Below the pieces are notes generated by a model. The model had not been told where the DNA came from. It saw only the letters and a program-made list of their open reading frames with translations, and searched no databases. From Candidatus Poribacteria bacterium (GTDB taxonomy: Bacteria; Poribacteria; WGA-4E; UBA9662), in the NCBI GenBank assembly GCA_002709695.1, contig PAQF01000025.1:231418-273917 (forward strand): a DNA stretch of 42,500 bases. The letters run 5' to 3'. Position numbers and translations under genes: made by a program. Of the stretch, positions 24,997 through 33,050 are shown piece after piece (position 1 is the stretch's first letter; each line of letters starts with the position of its first letter).

Positions 24997-26946
24997 ATGT
25001 CTTTATCTATAAACATCAAAGAAAAACTAGAAGAAGCCATTGCACTTCACCTAGATGGCCAAGTACGTCAAGCAGAACAAATATATAAACAAATACTTCG
25101 GATAAATTCGCAAGATGCTGAAGTTCTCCATCTCTTAGGTGTTGTTGCCCTTCAAGCAAAAAAGTACGAAGTTGCAGTTGAACTGATTAAACACGCCATA
25201 AAGATAGACTCACAACAATCATCATTCTTCAACAATCTAAGTCTTGCCTTAATCAAACAGGGAAAATTAGAAGAGGCTGTTCACGCTTGCCAGCAAGCTC
25301 TGAAACTAGAACCTGAGGATGCTGGAACTTACTACAACCTTGGTATTGCATTACAAAAATTGGAAAAGTTAGACGAAGCGCTTATAATTTACCAAAAGGC
25401 AATTAAGATTCAGCCCAATAACGCAGAAATCCATAACAACCTTGGCGCGATCTTATGGAAACAAGGAAAATTAGACGAATCCATTCAAGCCTATCAGAAC
25501 GCAATCAAAACTCAACCCAATTATGCTGAAGCCTATAACAACCTTGGTAATGCATTACAAGAACAAGGAAAATTAGACGAATCCATTCAAGCCTATCAGA
25601 ACGCAATCAAAACTCAACCCAATTACGCGGGATATTATAGTAATTTGGGCAACATCTTACAAGAACAAGGAAAATTAGACGAATCTATCCAAGCACATCG
25701 AAACGCAATCAAAATCCAACCCAATTATGCAGGCCCATATAATAATCTCGGCAATGTACTACATGAGCAAGGAAAATTAGACGAATCCATTCAAGCCTAT
25801 CAGAACGCAATCAAAATTCAACCCAATTACGCAGAACCACATAATAATCTCGGCAATGTACTACGTGAGCAAGGAAAATTAGACGAATCCATTCAAGCCT
25901 ATCAGAACGCAATCAAAATTCAACCCAATTACGCAGAACCACACAACAACCTAGGTCAGACACTATTACTAACAGGCAATCTACATCAAGGATGGAAAGA
26001 ATACGAATGGAGATGGGAATGCAAAGATTTTTCTTCGGAAATCAGGTACTTCCCACAAGTTTTGTGGGAGGGCTCAGACCTTAAAGACAAATCGATCCTA
26101 GTCTGGGCAGAACAAGGTGTTGGTGATCAAATCATGTTTGCTAGTATGCTCCATGATCTATCACACATGGAAGCCAACATTATTACTGATTGTGATATAC
26201 GGTTGATTCCCCTTTTTAAGCGCGCTTTTCCCAAGATCCAAATTTTTCCTCGTGACAACCCACCAGTTCAACAATTACTTGATACCAACATCGACTATCA
26301 AATTCCCATAGGTAGTTTAGGACGCTGGCTAAGGTCCACCACCAAAAATTTCAAAGTGAAAAATCAATCGTATCTTCAGGCCTGTCCAGAAAAAAGTGCA
26401 AAACTAAAGAAAAAATATAAAAAATTAGCAGGTAACAAGCCACTAATTGGCATTTCGTGGAAGAGCAGAAATCAAAACTTTGGTGAAGCCAAGAGCACTC
26501 CATTAAAATTTTGGATTCCCATTCTATCGAGACAAGATTGTTTTTTTATCAACCTACAATACGGAAATGTTAAACAAGAAATCGAAGAACATATTTCTAA
26601 CAAAAGCGACATTTCGCTTTATCTAGATAATGATATAGACCCTTTAGAAAATCTGGATGATTTCGCCGCCCAAGTTGCAGCCCTAGACTTAGTCATATCA
26701 ACATCTAATGCCACAGTACACATGGCTGGGGCATTAGGAAAAACAGTCTGGAATTTACTAAGATATATGCCCAGTTGGCGCTGGATGCTGAACAAACGAG
26801 ACACACTCTGGTATCCTTCGATGAAGTTGTTCCGACAAAATAAGATTAGAGATTGGTTAAGCACATTTACTGAAGTTGAACTAGCACTAGATCGACACTT
26901 ACATGATGCCCCCCAAAACAATAACCGAGCACTCATTTCAGCTTAA
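24997..26946 (+). CDS. TPR protein with glycosyltransferase-like C-terminus, copy 2
   Basis: 649 residues from ATG 24997, no clear ribosome site. Same architecture as the preceding gene: nine to ten TPR units (about residues 5-325), then a GT9-like domain (WAEQGVGDQIMFAS, STSNATVHMAGALGKTVW, SWRWMLNKRDTLWYPSMKLFRQ). The last five TPR units are nearly identical in DNA, showing recent tandem expansion. The pair arose by gene duplication, and the products may form related complexes. The 51-base spacing suggests they are transcribed together. Its last 9 bases overlap the convergent ThDP-enzyme gene. Confidence 0.9.
   Translation: MSLSINIKEKLEEAIALHLDGQVRQAEQIYKQILRINSQDAEVLHLLGVVALQAKKYEVAVELIKHAIKIDSQQSSFFNNLSLALIKQGKLEEAVHACQQALKLEPEDAGTYYNLGIALQKLEKLDEALIIYQKAIKIQPNNAEIHNNLGAILWKQGKLDESIQAYQNAIKTQPNYAEAYNNLGNALQEQGKLDESIQAYQNAIKTQPNYAGYYSNLGNILQEQGKLDESIQAHRNAIKIQPNYAGPYNNLGNVLHEQGKLDESIQAYQNAIKIQPNYAEPHNNLGNVLREQGKLDESIQAYQNAIKIQPNYAEPHNNLGQTLLLTGNLHQGWKEYEWRWECKDFSSEIRYFPQVLWEGSDLKDKSILVWAEQGVGDQIMFASMLHDLSHMEANIITDCDIRLIPLFKRAFPKIQIFPRDNPPVQQLLDTNIDYQIPIGSLGRWLRSTTKNFKVKNQSYLQACPEKSAKLKKKYKKLAGNKPLIGISWKSRNQNFGEAKSTPLKFWIPILSRQDCFFINLQYGNVKQEIEEHISNKSDISLYLDNDIDPLENLDDFAAQVAALDLVISTSNATVHMAGALGKTVWNLLRYMPSWRWMLNKRDTLWYPSMKLFRQNKIRDWLSTFTEVELALDRHLHDAPQNNNRALISA
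25459..25980 (+). repeat. Five near-identical 102-bp tandem repeats (TPR units)
   Basis: The sequence TTAGACGAATCCATTCAAGC, or a close variant, starts at 25471, 25573, 25675, 25777 and 25879, exactly 102 bases (34 codons, one TPR) apart. The last two copies are identical over about 90 bases. A more diverged unit precedes them at 25369. Such identity implies recent expansion, and the copy number may vary between strains. Confidence 0.95.
26571..26752 (+). repeat. Gene-conversion-like tract shared with 24603-24784
   Basis: Partner of the tract in the first TPR gene, 1968 bases away and in direct orientation. The two copies could also recombine to delete one gene, leaving a hybrid. Confidence 0.65.
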
Positions 26947-28584
26947 TTGAATAACCCCCTCGAGTTTTGTAGGCACATGGATCACGGTTACGGTCTCTGT
27001 TTTTAACCCATTTTCAATAGCCGGTGCGAGTTGGTTGGGATGCTCAATATAAACACCTTTCGCACCAAGTGCTTCAGCTACTTTATCAAATCGAATCTCA
27101 CCAAAAACAGTACCCATCCGGCGGCTAGGAGGACGAGAGTCAGCTTCAATTCCCCAAGCACTATCATGAGCAACAATAGCAACATATGGAGTATTAAAAC
27201 GTAAAGCCGTTTCGATTTCCGTAACGGTGAACCCCGCAGACCCATCACCACTCAAAAGCAAAACCGGTTCTTTTGGACGAGCCAGTTTTGCTGCAATAGC
27301 TCCAGGGATCCCCCAACCAACAACACCACTAGCTCCACACGTAAACCAATATTCCGGATGACGATTCCAAAGAACCAAGTTTGCCCACCGGCCAATGTTC
27401 CCACCATCAATCAAGAAAGTTATATCCTGATCTAAAAATGGCTGTATTTCCTGACAAATTCGCAGTGACGATAACGGATATTGATCCTTACAAACACGCC
27501 CATCCCATTTTTTCAATAATGTTTCTCGCATTCCACGTACTTTGTGTAGCCATGCTTGATGATTCCAAACATAATTTGTCGCAACCGTATTCAGTTGCTG
27601 AAGTGCAGATCTGGAATCAGCCACAATTCTTATCTTCGGTTCGACCGTTGTTGGGAATTGATTTGGATCGCTATTGACACTAATAAAACGTGTCGAATCA
27701 GAAAAAACTGAGGAACGGCCGTATTCCATACGATAATCAACTTGAACACCCAATAACAACACCACATCAGTCTCTGCTAGACAAGAGTATGCGCCGTTGG
27801 TCGGACCACTAAAAGTTGTACCAACATACTCAGGTATCGACCTTTCGATAGCTCCCCTAGACCACATACTTGAAAAAATAGGAATATTCGTTTTTTCGGC
27901 AAATTCAGCCAAAGGCTGCCAAGCAGCAGCATAGAATATACCATTTCCAACAATTATAGCGGGTCGATCTGCAGTTGCCAATTCCTCTACAGTTTCACAC
28001 ACTAAATCCCCATCCCCAACAGATATTGGGTTAACCTCATCAACAGAAGGTGGACTCAGTTGTAGTTGAGAGACGGCGAAATCTGGCATCACAGAATTCA
28101 ACACATCAACCGGAACAGTTAAATGCACAGGCCCAGGCCGACCAGAGACAGCTAATCTGAGTGCTTTGATAAATTCATGTTCCAGAGTTTCAGTACTGGT
28201 GATTAACCGAGCATACTTACAGACTGGTGTAGCCATTTCTACTTGATCAAGCTCCTGAAAATGCCCCATACCCCGAGTTTTCATACTTGCACAACCGCTA
28301 ATTAACAACATTGGCCCACCATCCCAAAAGGCATTAGCCAACCCAGTCAACGCATTTGTATGGCCAGGCCCAGCACTAACCACCACAACTCCAATCCGTT
28401 TGGTCAAACGTCCCCAAGTATCCGCCATATATGCGGCGGACTGCTCGTTCCTAACATCAATTACCTGCATCTGATGGTCGATGCAAGCATCCAAAAATGG
28501 CTTAAGGCCGTTCCCACAGAGCGCGAAGATTACATCCACCCCTCGCTGTTTTAACGTTCCAACTAACCACTGAGCACCATTCAT
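26938..28584 (-). CDS. Thiamine-diphosphate-dependent enzyme (acetolactate synthase large-subunit-like)
   Basis: 548 residues from ATG 28584, preceded by GAGAGG. Three-domain ThDP decarboxylase/carboligase fold: the catalytic Glu in DVRNEQSAAYMAD (E47), GPGHTNALTGLANA near residue 72, a central domain (IIVGNG, VGTTFSGPTNG) and the ThDP motif SGDGSAGFTVTEIETALRF (GDG at 446-448). The second half of that motif, usually NN, reads HDSAWG (H473, D474), a variant. ThDP enzymes of this type act on 2-oxoacids or oxalyl/sulfo-compounds; the substrate cannot be assigned, and no regulatory small subunit is nearby. Convergent with the TPR gene. Confidence 0.9.
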   Translation of the reverse strand: MNGAQWLVGTLKQRGVDVIFALCGNGLKPFLDACIDHQMQVIDVRNEQSAAYMADTWGRLTKRIGVVVVSAGPGHTNALTGLANAFWDGGPMLLISGCASMKTRGMGHFQELDQVEMATPVCKYARLITSTETLEHEFIKALRLAVSGRPGPVHLTVPVDVLNSVMPDFAVSQLQLSPPSVDEVNPISVGDGDLVCETVEELATADRPAIIVGNGIFYAAAWQPLAEFAEKTNIPIFSSMWSRGAIERSIPEYVGTTFSGPTNGAYSCLAETDVVLLLGVQVDYRMEYGRSSVFSDSTRFISVNSDPNQFPTTVEPKIRIVADSRSALQQLNTVATNYVWNHQAWLHKVRGMRETLLKKWDGRVCKDQYPLSSLRICQEIQPFLDQDITFLIDGGNIGRWANLVLWNRHPEYWFTCGASGVVGWGIPGAIAAKLARPKEPVLLLSGDGSAGFTVTEIETALRFNTPYVAIVAHDSAWGIEADSRPPSRRMGTVFGEIRFDKVAEALGAKGVYIEHPNQLAPAIENGLKTETVTVIHVPTKLEGVIQLS

Positions 28585-28909
28585 AAAAAGCCTCTCTTTT
28601 TGCTGAGGTAAATAAATCTATGATACGCCAGTTACGAACTTAAATAAAATGTTTCTTAAACTCTATAGCAAAAATAACAAATACCAGGTAATTTAAACAA
28701 TTCCTTGAAGCCCAAAATGAATTATAATGCGATGATGTAGAAAACTCCAAACACTAATTTGCAACTAAAAAATGGGTTATTTAGAACTAGAATAATATCA
28801 ATACCATCTACTTAAAAAATGTTTTTCAATTCAAAAAAAAATTAATATGAAATTATAATTGAATTTTGCTTTTAAGTATGATGTAATATAATTGACTTAG
28901 ATTAATATT
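28585..28909. other. AT-rich divergent region with TATAAT
   Basis: About 325 very AT-rich bases between the ThDP gene and a small unknown gene. A perfect TATAAT stands at 28887-28892, with TTGCTT (28866-28871) 15 bases upstream, a short spacing. It points rightwards to the small gene. Nothing else is recognised. Confidence 0.45.
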
Positions 28910-28939
28910 ATGCCCTTACGTAACAAAGGAAATTTCGAC

Positions 28940-29392
28940 TTGAAAAGGAATGAAATTATCGAGAAAGCCTGTTATTACTTAGAGGAATACTTACAACTGA
29001 AAGAAGATATCCACAACGAAAAAGTAATCATAGCTACAGCATGGCAGGATACAGTAAAAATCGCGCCAGAGGAAAACATCGGATCAATACCATACCCCAT
29101 TTCATTTCTCTATATAGATAAAAAAATTGAATCGCTACAAAAAGAAGTTACCCAGAAATTACCCTTATTTAACCAGCTAGAATCAAGTAAAAATACATGC
29201 ATTAAGGAAAACACCAGAAAAACCGTCAGCTACTTTTACTTTACTATCAAGCAAACTCTTAGGAAATTATTAGAGCTAATTGAAATAAGTCAATGGATGT
29301 TACAAGCCCTGAAAAATTTTAAAAAGAATGAATTCAGGGCAGCAATAACACGTAACGATGTAATACCCTTTATTTCACAAGTTCTTGGTTAG
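28940..29392 (+). CDS. Small hypothetical helical protein
   Basis: I do not recognise this protein. From TTG 28940 it has 150 residues; this start has AAAGGAA 8 bases upstream. ATG 28910 (160 residues) has no ribosome site and would lie about 11 bases after the predicted transcription start. The sequence is rich in Lys, Glu, Ile and Leu, appears mostly alpha-helical, and has no signal peptide or membrane segment. It begins KRNEIIEKACYYLEEYLQLK and has a hydrophobic helix-rich C-terminal half. It is more AT-rich than its neighbours and overlaps the convergent RraA-like gene by 23 bases, so it may be an acquired gene. Confidence 0.55.
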   Translation: MKRNEIIEKACYYLEEYLQLKEDIHNEKVIIATAWQDTVKIAPEENIGSIPYPISFLYIDKKIESLQKEVTQKLPLFNQLESSKNTCIKENTRKTVSYFYFTIKQTLRKLLELIEISQWMLQALKNFKKNEFRAAITRNDVIPFISQVLG

Positions 29393-30098
29393 CATTCTTA
29401 ATTTTCCATTCCTCATATTCTTCTATAATTTTTTCATCAGGCGGGTACACACCCACAATACTTTCACCAGCGCGTATCTTCTCCATCAGAAAATCTTCTT
29501 TCTCTTCCATGGCAATTGCCATCTCCGCAACTTGTTCCACCATTGATGCAGGAACAACGACAACCCCTTCACCATCTCCAACAATAATATCGTTTGGCAC
29601 TACAGCCACTCCTCCACATGCGATCGGAACTTGAATTTCACTCGGATGATGTATAGTCTTGTTGGTGTTTGCGTTCATGGCTACAGCATAAGCAGGAATA
29701 CCAATTTCAGCTATAACTGGACTATCACGAAAAGCTCCATCCGTAACAACACCAACAACCCCTCGCTGATAAATCCGTGTTGCGAGAATAGCCCCCATCG
29801 TTCCCGCTCGGGTATCTCCTCGGGCATCAATCACCAAGACTTGCCCCTGGTCAATCTCTTCAATTCCAATACGTTGTACATCCTGCAAATTATCAATTAC
29901 GCTAGTATCAAGATCTTGACGGCCAGGTATATATCTCAAGGTAAAGGCTGGGCCAGCCATCTTCATACCTGAACATAAAGGCTCAACCCGATGCATAAAA
30001 ACATTTGTTATACCTAATTCACGCATTACCGAGGTTAAAGTTGCAGTACTAGGTATCAGAAGAAGATCAATAATATCTTTCTCAATTCGGTCTGACAT
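29370..30098 (-). CDS. RraA-like family protein (HMG/CHA aldolase or oxaloacetate-decarboxylase type)
   Basis: 242 residues. The RraA/dimethylmenaquinone-methyltransferase-like fold is shown by MAGPAFTLRYIPG, VLVIDARGDTRAGTMGAILA and VVTDGAFRDSP, whose Arg124 and Asp125 are the substrate and metal residues of class II HMG/CHA aldolases, and by IIVGDGEGVVVVP near the end. It is longer than E. coli RraA (about 160 residues), as is usual for the aldolase-like members. It probably cleaves a 4-hydroxy-2-oxo-dicarboxylate or decarboxylates oxaloacetate. An RNase E inhibitor role is unlikely. Divergent from the PmoA-like gene. Confidence 0.9.
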   Translation of the reverse strand: MSDRIEKDIIDLLLIPSTATLTSVMRELGITNVFMHRVEPLCSGMKMAGPAFTLRYIPGRQDLDTSVIDNLQDVQRIGIEEIDQGQVLVIDARGDTRAGTMGAILATRIYQRGVVGVVTDGAFRDSPVIAEIGIPAYAVAMNANTNKTIHHPSEIQVPIACGGVAVVPNDIIVGDGEGVVVVPASMVEQVAEMAIAMEEKEDFLMEKIRAGESIVGVYPPDEKIIEEYEEWKIKNANQELVK

Positions 30099-30263
30099 TA
30101 CCTATTCCCTTCGTTTTAATCTATATGAAACTCTTCAGGTTCTGTTATTCTATAAACAAATAGTACCTGCTACGAACATCATTCTTAAATATATCACTTT
30201 TTTCACATCATGTACTATTATACTAGAATTCAATTTTCTATTTAGGTTCAAACAGGTCATAAT

Positions 30264-31415
30264 ATGGAACACTCTCAAAATGCTGTTATAGTAAAAATCA
30301 ATGCCGGTTCGGTAGCACGCCATAACGATTTAGTTCGCTTTACCTTCAAACCCCACGATCATTTCCCTGATTGGCAGGAAGGATTTTCCAAATTAATGGT
30401 CTCACAGATAACTCCAACAGGCCAACCTTTGGTGGAAGAAACTCCTTCTCAATTTGAACCATCCATCCGCCAACTTACCTGGCAAACGGAAAATCTACCC
30501 GCAGGGGAATCAGCCTGGTATGCTATTCGAACCCTTCAAGTACCTGAACACACCTCGGTGGCAGACCAACGCTGTCGAATTCAACACCTAACCTCACACC
30601 TGCTGATTACAATAGATGATCATATTTTCACTCGATATAATTTCCTAGGCGTATGGAAACCATACTTCTGGCCTTTAAATGGAAATTATGGATCCGTTGT
30701 AAGAGGAGCAGGAGGAGAAGACCATCCTCACCATACCGGATTGTATTTAGCCTATGGAGGACATGGGGAAGGCGGATCCGCCAACATCTGGTCCGATTGG
30801 GACGAACCCCCATATGGCCCATGTGGAAAGACATTACACCAACGGTTCATTAGGCTAACTGAAGGTCCTATTTATGCAGAATTCGTCGAAGACTTAATCC
30901 ATGTTAAAGGAAACGGAGATATCATTATGAACGAAACAAGGACGGTGCGGGCATGGTATGCTGACCCCAAAAAACGGTTCCTAGAAATTACCCACCAAAC
31001 TACACACCCTATTGACATCGGTGATCGACAGTTCCTTTTTGTGGCACGATTAAGTCCTTCTATGAAAATCCCCGATCAAGGACATGTTGAAAATTCAGAA
31101 GGCCAAATAGGCAGATCTGAAGTACATCACCAGCGGGCATCCTGGTGCGATTTAGCCGGAAATGTGGGCGATGGCGTCAACGGTTTAGCTTTATTCGATC
31201 ATCCGTCCAATCCAGAACACCCAGGTTTCTTCGGTGAAATCGCAGTTCCAGAACAAATGAGCATTCTTCACCACCCCCCTAATGAGCTGGACAGCGAGAC
31301 TTTGCGTCTCCAATTTTGCGCCTATGTTCATGAAGGTACTGCCCCCGAAGCAAAAGTAGGAAATTATTATCAACGTTATATTAATCCAGTTGAAATCGAA
31401 ATTATTGAAAACTAA
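30264..31415 (+). CDS. PmoA-like family protein (DUF6807)
   Basis: 383 residues from ATG 30264, weak ribosome site. The C-terminal two-thirds matches the family named PmoA/DUF6807 after an old annotation; it is not a methane monooxygenase subunit. Recognisable parts are KPYFWPLNGNYGSVVRGAGG, DHPHHTGLYLAYG and a beta-rich remainder with QFLFVARL and HPSNPEHPGFFG. Members occur in planctomycete- and Bacteroidetes-like genomes beside sugar dehydrogenases and sulfatases, so a carbohydrate-related role is likely. No signal peptide is seen. It is followed after 63 bases by the hydrolase fusion gene on the same strand. Confidence 0.85.
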   Translation: MEHSQNAVIVKINAGSVARHNDLVRFTFKPHDHFPDWQEGFSKLMVSQITPTGQPLVEETPSQFEPSIRQLTWQTENLPAGESAWYAIRTLQVPEHTSVADQRCRIQHLTSHLLITIDDHIFTRYNFLGVWKPYFWPLNGNYGSVVRGAGGEDHPHHTGLYLAYGGHGEGGSANIWSDWDEPPYGPCGKTLHQRFIRLTEGPIYAEFVEDLIHVKGNGDIIMNETRTVRAWYADPKKRFLEITHQTTHPIDIGDRQFLFVARLSPSMKIPDQGHVENSEGQIGRSEVHHQRASWCDLAGNVGDGVNGLALFDHPSNPEHPGFFGEIAVPEQMSILHHPPNELDSETLRLQFCAYVHEGTAPEAKVGNYYQRYINPVEIEIIEN

Positions 31416-31478
31416 AAGCTTATCTGAGTTTACTTTTCTAGATCGACTTCCACATCACGAGAAAAAGGAATCACGATT

Positions 31479-32972
31479 TTGGCGATACAACTTGACTTAC
31501 AACAACGTTCTCAAGAAAATCAACTTGTTCTTGAGACACAAACCTTTTCGATCAACCAAATTGGGGTGATGGTCATCGACACATGGAACTACCACTGGTG
31601 CATGACTGCGACAGAAAGATGTGGTTCGTTTGCCTTGCGAATGAACCATGCATTAAAAGCATTGAGATCATTGGGTATTCAAATCTTTTGGGGACCAACC
31701 GATGTTGCTGACCAATATGTCGGCACCCCACAACGAGAAAAATCGGTAGCAATCGAACCTCATCCACTACCAACACCACTAGATATCCAGTTTCCCTCGT
31801 TAAACTGCTATGGAGCTGGTGGCTGCATGTGTGGCCCAGGTATAGATTGTCATGTCAACTACGGGTGGAATAAGATAAATCCGACCTTAACAATAGACCG
31901 ACTAGACTTAATTGTCGAAGGTACACTAGAAGTTTATTCTTGGTGCAAAAAACTCGGCATAAATTGTCTCATCTTCTTAGGCTTTCACACGAACGTTTGT
32001 ACAACAGGAAAACCTGTTGGAATTGGTCCTATGATGCGCGTTGGCATCAAATCAATTCTAGCACGTGATATGACAGATGCAATATCGGGCTATAACCCAG
32101 CAAACGGTCAACATCCAGATCAAAACACTCAAAAAATCATCCAACAACTTGAATCGCTAATACCAACCATTCACTTGGAAAAGGAACTCCGAAAACTAGG
32201 AAAATGGAACGATGAGACCCTCGTTGATCCAGTACGCATCACACCTTGGGGAACTTCAGATAGGCCCTATCAGTTTGAAGAATCAACAGTGGTCTCATTA
32301 TCTGCTCCATTAAATCAGGATTGCCAGATCTACTACACACTCGATGGAACACAACCAGATAGAAAATCATTTTTCTATACCAATCCTTTATCTATCTACA
32401 AAACTCAAACAATCCGAACAATAGCTTATCAAGATCAACAACCAGTTTGCCTAGAAAGTAGTGCCAAGTTCGTTCGACTTCCACCGAAACCTCCACTCCC
32501 AAATATCCACTTATCAGATCTTAAACCAATTCGAGAAACAGTACATGGTTTCAATATCTATTCATCTAAAAGAAAACCTAGTTACGATCAATCTTATTCA
32601 CAACAACCATTAAAACTACGTAGAAAGAATTACCCAAAAGGAATAGGTGTGGAAGCACCTTCTCACCTATTGTATGACATAGAGTCAAAATACGATTGCC
32701 TAGTCGGTATTGCCGGCCTCGACGAAAGAATACTAGAGGATGAACTCGGACGCACCAGAGCCATGCATCCAAGTGTTATCCTAAAAATCTACATTAATGG
32801 CAACTTAGCAACTGAAAGTCCCATATTGCGGATCTCGCAGGAGCCGTGGCGATTCGAGGTAGAAATCCCAGTGGACAGCCAGACGATCAGCCTAATTGCC
32901 GTTCCAAGCCATGACAACAGTCATGACAACTTCGTTAATTGGGTTAATGTCGGCTTCTTAGTAAAACAATAG
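31479..32972 (+). CDS. Three-domain fusion: isochorismatase-like cysteine hydrolase, chitobiase-C-like and NPCBM-like domains
   Basis: 497 residues from TTG 31479, with AAAAAGGAA 8 bases upstream. Residues 25-235 are an isochorismatase-like hydrolase: IGVMVIDTWNYHW (D34), a Lys in the middle (probably K132) and GFHTNVCTTG (nucleophile C174) form the D-K-C triad. Residues 265-335 resemble the chitobiase/beta-hexosaminidase C-terminal beta-sandwich (IYYTLDGTQPD, then TIRTIAY). Residues 340-497 resemble an NPCBM carbohydrate-binding module (LKPIRETVHG, YPKGIGVEAPSHLLYDI, DCLVGIAGLDE, ILRISQEPWRFEVEIP). No signal peptide is seen. The hydrolase would cleave an amide or C-C bond next to a sugar-like ligand; this is inference. 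Confidence 0.85.
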   Translation: MAIQLDLQQRSQENQLVLETQTFSINQIGVMVIDTWNYHWCMTATERCGSFALRMNHALKALRSLGIQIFWGPTDVADQYVGTPQREKSVAIEPHPLPTPLDIQFPSLNCYGAGGCMCGPGIDCHVNYGWNKINPTLTIDRLDLIVEGTLEVYSWCKKLGINCLIFLGFHTNVCTTGKPVGIGPMMRVGIKSILARDMTDAISGYNPANGQHPDQNTQKIIQQLESLIPTIHLEKELRKLGKWNDETLVDPVRITPWGTSDRPYQFEESTVVSLSAPLNQDCQIYYTLDGTQPDRKSFFYTNPLSIYKTQTIRTIAYQDQQPVCLESSAKFVRLPPKPPLPNIHLSDLKPIRETVHGFNIYSSKRKPSYDQSYSQQPLKLRRKNYPKGIGVEAPSHLLYDIESKYDCLVGIAGLDERILEDELGRTRAMHPSVILKIYINGNLATESPILRISQEPWRFEVEIPVDSQTISLIAVPSHDNSHDNFVNWVNVGFLVKQ

Positions 32973-33050
32973 CAACCAGAGGCCTGAACATTTCACAGTC
33001 ACCACACTTCCATAATACCCACTACATGTTGACAACAAATGGAGCCTCAA

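Noticed and set aside
25459-25980. Regularly spaced repeats as a CRISPR array
   Set aside because: They are in-frame 34-codon TPR units with no unique spacers of the usual size.
29370-30098. RraA-like protein as an RNase E regulator
   Set aside because: It keeps the Arg-Asp aldolase residues and is longer than true RraA; the neighbours are metabolic genes.
30264-31415. PmoA name taken as a methane monooxygenase subunit
   Set aside because: The protein is soluble with no membrane helices and matches the DUF6807 family that carries the name only by legacy annotation.
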